Part shown: positions 15,175-29,864 of the stretch, one piece after another
How the letters are laid out: every line of letters begins with the position of its first letter
Numbering within the stretch: position 1 is the first letter of the stretch
NCBI RefSeq assembly: GCF_021155765.1
Contig: NC_060105.1
Location: 6,012,001 to 6,076,000, forward strand
Direction of reading: 5' to 3'
Origin: Diprion similis
Lineage: Eukaryota; Arthropoda; Insecta; Hymenoptera; Diprionidae
Length of the DNA stretch: 64,000 nucleotides
Notes under the pieces: generated by a model
Database searches by the model: none
Told to the model about the DNA's origin: nothing
Seen by the model: only the letters and a program-made list of their open reading frames with translations
Translations under genes and position numbers: made by a program

Positions 15175-15363
15175 TTATAAATCTTTTGGTCTACACCATT
15201 TTCGGTCGCCACGTTTAAACACACGCTGGGTCGAGTCACTAGTGACCCAGGTGTAGATCAGAGGGTTAACCGCTATGAAACCGATGCACGAAATATTTCC
15301 AACGAATCTAACAAAAGTCTGCGTGATATTGTGCGCCCCATTTCCTCTATGGCTCAATTTCAA
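15175..15363 (-). other. ORF resembling a GPCR seventh membrane segment; uncertain
   Basis: The minus-strand frame contains a hydrophobic stretch, then NPLIY, then a polar segment ending RVFKR. This matches the layout of the seventh helix (NPxxY) and helix 8 of rhodopsin-family receptors. The frame stays open upstream into an Arg-rich stretch. Another upstream frame carries a possible coding exon ending at a GTAAGA donor near 15,389. I found no exons for helices 1 to 6 nearby, so it could be the last exon of a gene with distant exons, a relic, or coincidence. The ORF begins at a TTG, so any real start is elsewhere. Confidence 0.2.
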
Positions 15364-15578
15364 AAACCCACAAACGATTCTTACGTTTCGTTGAAAGAAG
15401 ACTCGAGCTGCTCTTGCATAGCAGCAAAACTCAAGTTCTCTGCACGCTTGCTCTGCTGAGCAATGTCTCTGATAGGTTCATATGTATGTATATGTATGTA
15501 ATGAAATTGCTCAATGCTTGATAAATTTCTTTCACGTGGTAAACATCAGTTTCACACAACAGCGTCGTGGCTACATTT

Positions 15579-15600
15579 GTGTGTGTGTGTGTGTGTGTGT
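15579..15600. repeat. (GT)n microsatellite
   Basis: Eleven GT units; simple repeat. Confidence 0.95.
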
Positions 15601-16947
15601 ATGATTACAGATAGAAAGGAGCAAGACGCGTCGTTACACTCGGAGCATATTACACATGATGTATTTGTACGAGTCGTCGTAACCCGACCGACAAAACCGA
15701 ATTGTCAGTTTGATTACGAGATATAGTCTCTCCTCGAGTGGCACGCGCTACTGCGGGGGAGTGGGTCAAAGTCGATGGATATCGCAACTCGGCTTGCGTT
15801 ACCTCCGACGTTCCTTATACGTATACCTACATATGTAGAGACTCTTAGAACACGGAAGAGACGTGAATCTTTTGACATCGCGATTGACCATCGTCTCCCG
15901 AATTCATTAATCGGGCGTAATTTTTGCCGGTTCGTTTACAATTTGCGTATGATAGTGAAAATGAATTACTCTCGTTCAAATCTTTTGAGGAAGATTGAAA
16001 CTTCGAGTATAGAATTTTTATTCACGTCGCGAAATTATCGGGAGGAGGATATTTCGAATCTGTATCATTATGGCCACCCCGGATTAATAGGTTGACAACA
16101 GTTAACCCCGATGAAGGCTGGGCTCAAAAGTAATACGATCTAGAACCTGCAGCAGTGACAAATTTGGGTTTATACGAAAATGGGTTATTCGGTAGGTACT
16201 AGGATGATTGGTGCGATCGAATTGGCGCTCTCCAGCTCCATTTACCCTGGATAGTGATAATTAAATAATAGCAGCAACGCAGATTGGATTAGCCGATCCG
16301 AAAATTTTCATATCTTGAATTAACCCATCTGAGGCATATAACGCGCGTCCGTTCTACGCAGCATGAATTATAAATTGGTTTCCGTGCAATTAATTTAAGT
16401 GACGTTATGAAAAGGCAATTTATTAACGAACGAAGAAAAAAGAAAAGAAAAGGAAAGGAAAAAAGCCGATGGAAAATGGAGAAAAAAAAAAAAAAAAAAA
16501 AACTATTCACATCGCCGGCAACAATACCCCCATAGAAATTTCCTCGATAATTGACGAGTGAGATTTCCGACCGAAAGGTAGAACATCACGTGTCTACATT
16601 AGATACTGCACGTCTACTGCAGGGTAACCTTCTTTTCGAAGATCCGATAAACCTCACAGCCTTTCGATTCAAACTCACGTTTCCAGTTAATATCCTGTGT
16701 ACCACCTGCTGTGTATAGTACGAGCTATCGTTCCGGATGACACGGTGTAGGCATATATGCATATTTTTGTGTGTGTGTGCGTGTGTAGACGGTGTGATTT
16801 CGTAATTGGTTACAATCATTCGGCGGACGGGAGTTTGGAACCAAGCTTGAAAACAGCTGATCTATAGAAGCGTAAGCATTGAGGTAAATAAAATGCGCAT
16901 TTATTCGACGTGGCATAAAAAATTACAGTGAATCTTAAAAAAAAGAA

Positions 16948-16972
16948 ACACACACACACACACACACACACA
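16948..16972. repeat. (CA)n microsatellite
   Basis: About twelve CA units after an A-rich tract; simple repeat. Confidence 0.95.
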
Positions 16973-18976
16973 TGCACGCATTGAATATTTACGGGAACGG
17001 TGATGATTATCAAAAAAAATTTTGTGACACATATTTCCGGTGATTTCAATTATTGTCATCTGTTGGTTAACACTCGACGGCAAACCGAATTATCCAGCGA
17101 TCGATCGATTAGGTGATTGAAATTATTAATCACTTCATTTGCCCGTTGCCACTGACAGTGGCTCCTCAATCATGCGGGGAAAGTCAGAGGATGAGAAATG
17201 AACGAGTAATGAAAAGGTGTGACAAAACGATTGCTGGCCGATTGTGAGATAATTAGTTACAATAGAGTGTAATATAATAAATATAGAAGCCTTGTATAAA
17301 GTTTGTTCGTGTTAACATTTTTTGTCTCTTTCGGTAAGGCGTGGCGTTCGACGATCGCGACTGAAGTGCGGTTTTCAAGATTCTTTCATCAATTTGGCCT
17401 TTGGACGCATTGAGCTAAACGTCACGGCGGCCAGCCGCGTTGAATAATATGTCTCGAAACTATACCAGTCCGTTATACCTGTATATATACCGTTACAAGC
17501 TATTGACACTGAGGATTACTCGATTACTGATCTATAGTCGGGTATTTTTCATCGTATTTCCCAAATTCATCGAAGTGAAAACGGTTATGGACGTAGGATT
17601 ATATTCGGGTTTGCTAAAGTAGGATAATAAAGACCAACTTGTATCACTTGTAATTCGAGTTTTTAAACGTAGCAGGAATTCTCAGGCAAAGTAAAAATTA
17701 CGAATTTCCTCGTCTGCAACGGGTTTATCATTCCTTTTCACGTGCATGTAGGCACTGAATTGAAGTGTTTTTCGAGACCAAGTAAATATGGATGTAGGTA
17801 AAAATTCTCACAGAACATATGATTAATCAAAGATCAATATGATCAATATAGCATACTATTATTTTGAAAAACCTACTCCTTATAAAAGTTGTTCTAAAAT
17901 TGCACTATAATAATTTTTGCTCTGATGTATCGTTACGTTGAGGTTAATAACTTTAGCATCATTAACTATAGCTAATCGAGTATTACAATACAACTTATGA
18001 TTGAAAACCGGTTGGCTACAGTCGGCATAAAACAAGTTTTGAGTGATAAATGACTGCTCGAGTCTTGGATTAAATGTTGATAGTCCAAAAATAACTTCGC
18101 ACGCCGTTTTTAATAATGTAACGTGCGAGAGGCAGCAAATGGTTGTTGGAATATTGCGATCGTATCAGTATGACTAATTTTGCGTGTAGAAGTGTTTAAA
18201 AAGTATTCAATTATTCACTAACAGGTTAATTTCACATCACTTATTGTTATTAAACTTGAGAAGAATAAAGGGGAAAAAAATACTTTCCAAATTATTTAAA
18301 TCAAGGTGAGTTTAACGAGTTTCACAATTACTAAAAGTAAAACCCTATTTCTATAACTGCTAATGAAAATTGAAGATCCAGCGAAGATATGGAAAAACCA
18401 TTTGCATATCAAACTTCAGGGCGAAGACACGGACGCTTCGCAATCGGTATAATCACTCTTGTAGCCAAGGTAGAACATTCTTTCGTTGAAATCACGTATG
18501 TTTTGATCGATTGCAGTATCCTCATCAATCGATTGAAATTACTTTCCACGAAGCCATTAGGAAATTGAGATATCGTCTGATGAGGAATCGACCGACGACG
18601 TTTCAGTTTGACAGGTATGTTGCGATGATGCAGTCTTGGCGATTTTTAGATCGGAGAGAAAGCATTTCGTTGATCGGTAAAACAGAGTCGGTTTCTCGTT
18701 TATATATTTTCTTCGACATTATCTTCGCGAACCATTGATAAACGTAACAATGATTAAAACGTTGAATTTTTGCGGTGGGTGTTACATAATGGCAACAAGA
18801 GGCGGCGGCAACTGAAAAATCCTACTTCCACGGCACAGGGGAAAAGAATGAGTGAGCTGTGATTTTGAGGGTAACGTGTAGAACCGAGGGTTAAGGAATG
18901 AAATTTGACAGACGAAAGGGAGCGACGTCGTCGTCTTGCGTCCGGCGTCGGGGAAAAAAAGGTTGAACAAGCGGAA

Positions 18977-19003
18977 GGGAGGGAGGGAGGGAGGGAGGGC
19001 AGG
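18977..19003. repeat. (GGGA)n simple repeat
   Basis: Several GGGA/GGAG units in a purine-rich, G-rich stretch. Nearby ORFs are low-complexity. Confidence 0.8.
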
Positions 19004-19826
19004 AGATGAAGGGTGAGGATGACAGAGGGACCTGTAACCCCGAGGGCGAAGGGATCTGCGGCGAATTGGAAGCAGCGTTTAAAGATAAACAATCTACTCA
19101 TCCACCCGCACGGAGAGCGAGCGAACGAGTAAAAAGTTGGAAGCAAACTGGCGGAGGGTAGGTCGATAGCAATGGCGCCGGCGAGTGGCCAGAAAATCAA
19201 TCCGTCGCTCTCTCTAGGAGACGGGCTCTCTCTGTGTTTTCGCGTGCCCTGTCGACAGTGTTTTCCTTGACTTTTCGGTGCCCCGTTTTTTTTTGTTTTT
19301 TTTTTTTTTTTCGAGGGGGGCGTTGGGGGAGGGGTTGAGAATCGGTCAGTGGTTAAAGGGCTCGAGTTGCGAAGAAACAGAGACTAGAGGAGAGTATGAA
19401 AATTTGACCCAATTGGCAAATGGAGCCTTATCAAACTCTCGGGAACTTACTTTTAATCACGCGTTCCGTCGTCGACAGCTTCTGGGAATTATTTGACGAC
19501 ATCCTGGCTCGCGGTCGCGGGTGATCGCGCGACACTCACGATCAGTCGGTTGACACCTCTGATTACAACTCGTGTGATTTTTCCTAGATTATACGACGAT
19601 TCCGTGACAATCACCTCGGCGTGGTTTTTTTCCTCTTCTCCCTCTTTTTCCTTTTTCTGTTTTCCTTTTGGAGAGGGGGTGGAGGGGAGGGAGGGGAGGG
19701 GGAAGTGGGTACGGAATACAATAATAATTACACGTCACACATCAGAGGGCATGAATTATCTTCTTCGCGACAATCGACGCGCACCCACGCACTTGTAACA
19801 AATGTGTTTTATGAATATTTATATTT

Positions 19827-19832
<6 letters not shown>

Positions 19833-19872
<40 letters not shown>

Positions 19873-19949
19873 GTATATATATATATATATATATGTATGT
19901 ATATGTTTATATGTACATATATATATATATACGTATGTATATGTATACG
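19833..19949. repeat. Long (AT)n microsatellite with ATGT/ACGT variants
   Basis: About 115 bases of mostly alternating A and T, interrupted by GTATGT and similar variants. It accounts for the Tyr/Ile-rich plus-strand ORF that covers it. Confidence 0.95.
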
Positions 19950-20169
19950 TTACTCCGTCAAAGGGAGAATGTAGATTATCCTTTTTCGGTTGTTGCTGGT
20001 TAATATTTTCGTTTGTTTTCGGTGTTTGTTTTATACTTATTGTTTTTTTTTTTTTTTTTTGGGAATATCGTTTACTTTCCTTTTTTATCGTTAGTTTCTT
20101 AATTATTTAATCCTCCGTCTTGTTTCACCGTCGTTCCCGTCTTGTTTTTATTTTCTTATTTATTATAAT

Positions 20170-20218
20170 ACAATCGCCACGGCCGACACGGACACGACAC
20201 GGCACACGACACGGCGCG
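20170..20218. repeat. Degenerate CGACACGG minisatellite in a GC-rich block
   Basis: Variants of ACACGGC and CGACACGG recur about five times in 50 bases. The tract opens a GC- and CpG-rich block running to about 20,460, just before the GST cluster. It could be a promoter or an untranslated exon, but nothing in the sequence proves that. Confidence 0.6.
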
Positions 20219-20886
20219 GTAACCAGCAAGCGCGGTGCTAAAATTCTACTACAAGATGTCTGTCTCGGTCACGGCACGCACTGTCGTTCCGCGGCCAAAC
20301 TACGGCGCAACTTTAGGGCGCAGCTCGGAGGCGCACCGATTATTCGAGGACGAGAGGTTCGCCTATATTCTATAGTCGACTCGACTCTTCTCGCCGCGCC
20401 GGCACCAAATACGCAGCTGCGTTTCTACACCCTAGCCAATCGGCATTCCGGACTTTAGCGGCATCTCGCGTCACAATCACCCACGAGCAACCTTACGCGA
20501 CGACCTCTGGATGCCGCTACCGTAATTCACCGCCTTTCATTTTCATTTTCATTTTCAATTGTTGCTAAAGACCTCCGCTGCACTCCCACACCCGCAGCAG
20601 TCGATAACAGTTATCGTCTTTCGGGTCTCCAAGCCGCGCTCTTCTCTTCCATTCGTGGTCTACAGACTACCTAGAAACTTGTGCAACGAAAGCTAAACAC
20701 TCTATCGGGGAATGGTAATCGGTCTTTTAACACTATCTTCTCTTATTGTTAGTCTCAGAATATTGGAGCACCTAGTTTAATGCGGAGAGTAAAGGTTACA
20801 CAGGATTCCAGACTTATGAAGTCATTTTAAGATAGCCCAAACTGGGTAGCGTAAGATCGTTAATTACACTGCGTAGGATCGTTTGA

Positions 20887-21819
<933 letters not shown>

Positions 21820-22768
21820 TTTTGTATTTTCGTCGGATCTAAAATTAAAATACAGTAGGTAACGAAATTTCCGGATCACTCTAACCCACGAGACTCTGCA
21901 TGCACCCGAACGTCGACTCGGAAGACTGTGAGTAAACTGAACTTGGTCCTGTCTTCAAAGCTAACAAGAAGTCTCGACGGACTAGTCGCCAAGACCTATA
22001 CTCTTTGGCCAAGACTACGCACGCGGCTGGCAGCCAATGAGGTACCTTTAGATTCCTGCAGGAGAGGTTTTAGGATAATTGGGAGGTTACTATGCCGCTA
22101 ACAACGCGATCAGTCGCAACACGATGTTCCTCGTGTGACTGCGCTCGCTATTTGGCAGCCAACCCAAGCAGTAAGTGGTCAATTTTGAAGAATGGGCATG
22201 ACGTTGACCATCGTCGCATAAAAAGCCTGACGGTGCGTTTGGTTCAATGACGCTTTGTGTCACTGGTCGTTGAGGTCACACTCCGTTCAACAGAGTTTAC
22301 TTTGGAGACTTGAGAATTCTTCGCGAATTTATTATCACATCAGTGGATATTCTTCAAGCAATTTTAATTAAATCGAGACAAACGATGGTCTCTAACTGAA
22401 AAGAAAAGCAATCTTTGAAAATAATAGAAACTGATTGCAATTTAATTGGGGACAATTGGGCTAATTGGTGTGGAGTTGGGGACTCTCTTTGAAAAATCTA
22501 ATGGGATACTGTGAAAACCGATTGGAATTAAATAAGAGAGAATAGGATAGAGAGACGATAGAAATAAACATTTTCCGATGAGATTTTTGTTTGTATCAAA
22601 TCGAGTGATGCTTTTCACAGAATGAATACTCGGGGACAAGAAATAATGCAATCCGTTAAAAATTATCGAATTGACGGACGTAATTCGGATGGCAATTCAT
22701 TGAGAAATTAATGAACTGGAATTTGGGGAAAAAATGTATTTCTCGAATGGTGATCCCAATGATTTGAA

Positions 22769-24390
22769 ATTCGAAAAATAACTCACCACTGGTGTTTTTC
22801 GCTGGTTAAGCGTTCGGTACTCTGATTGAAGCGATGTATTTTAGTGATGCCACGTAGGCGGCGATCCACGAGTTAATAAGAGTGAGTGAATAAAATTCAA
22901 TTGATATAAAAGCCCATACAGGAAGCGGCTTGTTAGATTGCATAACGATGGATTCTCGGTCGGTAACCCACGAAAAAAGATCTGCTGAAGCGGAAGAAAA
23001 GTATTGATATATTTAACACAGAAGACAATCTGTTGTTTGCATTAAATGTGAAATATTTTTTATTAGGTAAACAGGGTACAGCTTTGTCAACATAATCTCA
23101 TCATAGATTTAAATACACTATCTCAAATTATAATCATGTTGGAATTCATCAAATTTAAGTAACGAATTTCGGGTTCTCTCTTCACATCAAAAATCAGTTT
23201 TTGGGCGTATCGCCAACCAGGCAGCGATTCTAGGTAAGGCGAGAACTTTATCAATCAATTGTTTCAAGTTTCGATAATCCTTGAAGACGTCATTCTGCAT
23301 GAAAGCGTTTATGTTTTGCTGAACCGCGGCTAGGAATAGATTTGTGCCGTTCCGAGTATTCGATACGAATATCCTCGAACTCGATGCCACCGTAACTCAG
23401 AAGAAATCTAATCGGGCCTCCCAATCCCACGATATTAAAGTATGTCACTTTATATGCAGGCATTTTGAGTGCAACAGAACACTGAAAAAATGTCAACTGT
23501 TCTCAAATATTGTCGCCACCTTTAATGCTCAGTTTGCGTACATCGTCGGTTGGTAACGCGGAAGGTTACCGACCACTCAGCTGTTAAGGACAGTTATGTC
23601 ACATTAACGATAGCACGTGCTTATCGTGTATATTCATGGAAAACTGACTATTTCCAACAGGCGAAATTGTTTTTGTTGCAGAAATAAGTGTGCAGCCCTG
23701 CCTTTGAATCTATATCAAGAGGCACAAACTGTCAACGAAAATCGCTGTGCTGGAAGCGGTGAAAATTTAACAACAAAAATACTGGAGAAGAAACGTAGCA
23801 TGTGGAGTGAGTGAATAACAGTCATCACTCATCAGAAGAATAACTCGCTTGATATCGATGGAAAAGATATCTGGTTCATAAGATTTCACTTACAAGAAAT
23901 ACAATATTCAAGCAATCACTCTGTTTATTGTTCCCTCAAATTTCGATTGGTCAGGAGCCCGGAAACCGATGGTGCAGACTGTTCGTCGTTCAACGGCATT
24001 ATACTCACTTGAGCGAGGCCTCGAGGTGGGGGGAAATCTTTACCACGTGATGATGATACGCGTGAAACTTAATATGGTGGGGGATAATGAAATTGTATTT
24101 TCGGCAATCAATCGTTAATCAAAATTACACGTAATTGCGACACCTGTTTGATACAAGTATTGTCACCTTAAGTATGTCACTAAATATGATGCAATTTTTC
24201 ACGGTTAGTTTTGTTCATTGTCATCGATAATTACCATCAATAGTTACCTTCAAGATTTTCATTCATAATTCAAAATTTCATTCAGCTCTAAGATGCTGTA
24301 CCACTGCATTTGTTTAATTCGAAATTTCAGAACGTGAAATTATTCATACGAATGTTGAATTCCTTTTGCACGTGCATGAATGATCCAGTT
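22769..24390. repeat. Segmental duplication, left copy
   Basis: This block matches 32,738-35,075 in the same orientation. Shared parts include the flank downstream of the minus-strand gene (around 22,800-23,180), exon 4, exon 1, a long non-coding upstream region (around 23,490-24,170) that stays nearly identical over hundreds of bases, and a tail ending near TTGCACGTGCATGA. The left copy lacks about 730 bp that in the right copy hold exon 2, exon 3 and three introns of a GST gene. Confidence 0.88.
23187..23463 (-). pseudogene. Sigma GST pseudogene: exon 1 joined directly to exon 4
   Basis: Exon 1 starts at 23,463 (MPAYKVTYF, catalytic Tyr kept, then GIEFEDIR) and runs to about 23,342. There it meets, with no intron and out of frame, an exon-4 segment starting near LFLAAVQQNINAF and ending RPKTDF at 23,187. 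Exons 2 and 3 are absent. The intact relative is the gene at 33,146-34,152, whose exons 1 and 4 and flanks match closely. The 5' acceptor at 23,481 is preserved as in that gene. The missing GSH-site exon and the frame change make this a deletion pseudogene. Confidence 0.9.
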
Positions 24391-24448
24391 AGTTGATCCA
24401 GATTTGCCAAGGGTTCCTTGTTGAGTGATGCAATACTTTTGAGGTCAA

Positions 24449-25876
<1,428 letters not shown>

Positions 25877-26790
25877 TTAAAATAATATCAAATGTTAGAC
25901 AGACAATATTCTCTCCTTTGATCATATTGGCTATCGTACAAATAAAAGATCTCATATGGAGTATCAATTGTTCGTTGCTTCCAATAAGTCAAGTGCAGTT
26001 ACACTCAACAATTAAAATTCGTATTGAATCCTTTGCACTAACTAAGAAGATAAGAACCTAAAAAAAATGTATTCAAAATGCCTCTGTAATCACTGATAAA
26101 AATTATCAAACAATTTCTCTTACTCCGTGAAATTGAGATAAGCCTTTCGCGCGAAACCCGGACGGTAAAGACTGTGGGTCGTTCAACTGGTATACCAACT
26201 TCACCAAGATGAAAAGTGGAGCACGGCTGAGACCACGTGACACACCACGTGGTCTTGCGTGGTGGTAAAAGGATGTCAAGTGGCGCACATAGCAATATGT
26301 ACACCAATAACAGTACCGAATAACAATCGTGGCTGTATAAATGTCCTGTCTAGTCGAATTAAACATAAAACCGATAAAGTTCTATTCTCGGCTACTATGG
26401 ACTTAGAAATTTGTTGGTAGTTGTGATCCCAACGGACATGCGTTTGGAAATTTATCGTTTGCTGAATTTTTTGGAATTATCGAAAAACGAGTTTTTGATC
26501 AATAACTTTCTCACTATCAGTTTCGTGTCGAAATAGTTGTATACGAAAGTTGTTTGTCTCACTATTTTCTAGAAAATTTTCTTTGTTGCAAAACCGTGCT
26601 ACCTTAATCACAACTCGAAAAAAGTTGTTTATTATTTTCGTAGAGTTGAAAACATCAGCGGTGAAACGCAGATTTAAAAAATGATCAATTTTCAAGGGTA
26701 CTTTCATTAGAGTGTCAACTACTTATACACAACAAAATCGCCTAATCCGTATTCGCCGATAACAAATTTCAAATCTGATCCCACTGGACT

Positions 26791-27010
26791 GACTTACTTG
26801 GCCAACCGACCGCAAACAAAATGCCAATTTCTTTTTGACTTCAAATCGAAAGTGAAATGAGATGTGAATCAATCAGCTCATTTCACATCAAGTTAAACTA
26901 TTACCGTTCTCTACTAATCGATTGTAATGAAAAGATGTAAAATTCAATTCACAATTTTTTAACAAAAGGAGCAAAGTCACAAAAAGTCACGATGTTTTCA
27001 TTGCACTGTG
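26791..27010 (+). pseudogene. Relic of a plus-strand sigma GST: exon 4 tail plus 3' UTR
   Basis: The start of this stretch (TTACTTGGCCAACCGACCGC and the next bases) matches the end of exon 4 of the gene at 29,865-30,724 (TTACTTGGCTAATCGCCCGA). The match continues through that gene's 3' untranslated region, including AGTGAAATGAGATGTGAATC and the adenine-rich end. Exons 1 to 3 and most of exon 4 are missing upstream. The stop codon of the model gene is not kept. It marks where a copy of that gene once lay between the genes at 24,449 and 27,793. Confidence 0.8.
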
Positions 27011-27151
27011 AAAAGATTGACTCTGCATAAATAAAACTACAGATTCAATCAGCTTATTGTTAGTAGTCGTGATATTATCGTTTTGGTAATTATACGTCAA
27101 TTATTTATAGTTAAACATTTCAGACTGCACCCAAGTATACAGTGTCGTTAT

Positions 27152-27370
27152 TATACAGGGTGTTTCATTCAGGTTAGCACAGCTGAATATCTTGAGAACA
27201 ACGTATGTATTTAAATGAAAAGTGTTTGCAATAAAACCTCTACCGAATGAAAAGTACGATAAACTTACACGGTGTTTTACCCCCTTCGAGTCATAAAATT
27301 TTAATTTTCTCTAAAATACCTTCATTCCGAGATATTCTGCCGTACCAATTTCATTGGACCACCATGTATA
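27152..27370. mobile_element. Short non-autonomous DNA transposon (MITE-like), about 217 bp
   Basis: The left end reads TATACAGGGTG and the right end CACCATGTATA, an 11-base terminal inverted repeat with one mismatch, bounded by TA as in Tc1/mariner-type insertions. The paralogous block upstream of the pseudogene at 31,776 matches both flanks (CAGACTGCAC at 31,256 and ATGGCAAAAATACC at 31,290) but lacks the element, so an empty site exists. The flank upstream of 35,944 also lacks it. It has no coding capacity. Confidence 0.65.
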
Positions 27371-27459
27371 TGGTAAAAATACCGGTTACAATTACGTCTT
27401 TCATAATTTCATATCCAAACCCGCCTTGCCTTTTCATCACGGAACTAGCTTGATCATCG

Positions 27460-27469
27460 TGACTAGTCA
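27460..27469. promoter_or_regulatory. Conserved palindrome TGACTAGTCA, 333 bp upstream of a GST start
   Basis: A perfect 10-base palindrome built of two TGAC half-sites, in a conserved context ending TTTTAGGTA. The same palindrome lies 359 bp upstream of the pseudogene start at 31,776 and 352 bp upstream of the start at 35,944. TGAC half-sites are typical of bZIP/Maf binding, but a regulatory role is inference. Confidence 0.4.
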
Positions 27470-27485
27470 ATTTTAGGTATTGCGT

Positions 27486-27490
27486 GTATA

Positions 27491-27535
<45 letters not shown>
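27486..27535. repeat. (TA)n microsatellite
   Basis: Alternating TA for about 50 bases upstream of the GST at 27,793. The paralogous upstream regions at 31,437 and 35,612 lack it. Confidence 0.95.
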
Positions 27536-27537
<2 letters not shown>

Positions 27538-27704
27538 TTTAGTCTCTCGTTCTAGCGCAGAGTCCTAATTCATTGGTTCTCAGACAGTGGTGGTAACTAC
27601 GTGACCGTGTGTCGTTATCTATTCATATCTACGTAGCACTTGATGTTAGGGATCCGCCTGAAGTTGAGATAAACCGACCTTATATAATAGAAATTAACCT
27701 CGAG

Positions 27705-27734
27705 TTTAGCCACATATAACGCGCCAGTGTCAAG
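27705..27734 (+). promoter_or_regulatory. Conserved TATA-containing core promoter of the GST at 27,793
   Basis: TTTAGCCACATATAACGCG followed by CAGTGTCAAG is nearly identical to the stretch at 35,843-35,872 upstream of the paralog at 35,944. The TATAA core sits about 80 bp before the ATG, which would place transcription start about 50 bp before the ATG. A weaker relative (CCACATAACGCGCAG) precedes the gene at 39,619. Confidence 0.5.
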
Positions 27735-27765
27735 TGAGACGGAAGCTGTATTGATTAGTCTCTGA

Positions 27766-28759
<994 letters not shown>

Positions 28760-29078
28760 AATTTGTTAGGAAGCGGATCAGGATCTGCGTTCGTAGGACA
28801 TGTTGACAAGGCGTGAAAAGATGGTGAAACCTATCAAACTCGTCCCATTGAAATTATCAGTGTTATTATGTATTTGCATAGTAAGAACAACTAAATAGAG
28901 CTAAGAATTGTTGCCGTATGCGAAAATATCAATCACTCAATACCAGTGTTATATTTATTTATTTTCCTTATATTCACTCCTCGATAAATCCTATACACTC
29001 GAAAATCTATTCGTTATTGCATAATTCAGTAATGCTCGTGAAACTTCAACCATGAACGTAGATTGCAAACTTGTACAG

Positions 29079-29138
29079 CTACAATTGCAGTTCTCGCGGC
29101 CTCGTCACCTTGAAATACGTAAGCTTGTATTTTAGCAT
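29079..29138 (-). pseudogene. Relic of sigma GST exon 1 with its upstream region
   Basis: A 20-codon minus-strand frame begins MLKYKLTYFKVT and stops soon after, where intact genes continue SLGEPIRF. It is a truncated exon 1 of the minus-strand subfamily, closest to the gene at 24,449-25,858. DNA upstream of it (29,160-29,460) matches the upstream DNA of that gene (25,910-26,345): both carry a TGCTTCCAATAAGT stretch and a GAAA(C/T)CCGGACGGTAA stretch. No further exons follow on the minus strand. It is the dead partner in a second minus/plus gene pair. Confidence 0.82.
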
Positions 29139-29864
29139 TTTGTTAAACATTAAACACTTACTCTTATGCCTTTTGATTATATCGGCTTTTGTACAAGTAA
29201 CACATTTTGCACAGAACATGGATTATTCATTGCTTCCAATAAGTTAATTGAATACGTCTTGGGAATAAAAATTAGTCAAACGTTTCTCATTTCATCGAAT
29301 TCAAACAATTTTTCCCGCGAAATCCGGACGGTAAGGCTGTTGCCATGCGCCACGTAACGCAACATGTGGTTTTGCATCGGGTGGGTGAATATCAAAGCAA
29401 GCATCGCCTACAGCAACGTGTACATAAATAATGGTGCCAGAAACAGTCAAGACTGTGTAAACAGTGGAATACTTGAAAGTTTTTTCACATGTTATCCAAT
29501 CGCACGATTTCAACGAGCAGCGTCCTAAGTCAAATTTCCAACATTCACTCGTTTCAATCATACTTTTCTCTTCACCCATAATTTCCCCAGACGGTCGGTT
29601 CATTTCTGAATTCTCGTGCTGAGTTCAATCCTATCCTACTATTCGTCGTTTATTTATACTTTGCTTGTATCGCCGAGGCAACCAATAGACTCTGGACCAG
29701 AGAGAAGTTATTCGAGGTCAAACTGATTGTAAGCTTCGCTAGCTATCGTATCCAGTGAAAGTCTCACGGGCAGTTCAGTGCTCGACGAGTTGCCAGAGAG
29801 CCTAGAATTTTGAAAATAAAATCGTACCAAATTCCGTCGGCATTTCACGCCTGTGCATTTGTGA

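Larger units (their letters stand above)
1..20886. other. 20.9 kb with no supported gene
   Basis: No ORF here gives a protein I recognise, and the longer ones lack a conserved domain or a consistent exon chain. The DNA is AT-rich with GC-rich patches near 6,850-7,100, 10,380-10,520, 14,470-14,700 and 20,160-20,460, many homopolymers (T at 1,446-1,463; A at 11,509-11,538 and 16,482-16,502) and microsatellites. It could be intergenic, or introns and untranslated exons of a gene whose coding part lies outside the window. One weak receptor-like ORF at 15,175 is listed separately. Confidence 0.55.

Noticed and set aside
18754-19200. 148-codon minus-strand ORF
   Set aside because: Its Ser/Pro/Leu richness comes from purine-rich GGGA repeats on the plus strand; no domain recognised.
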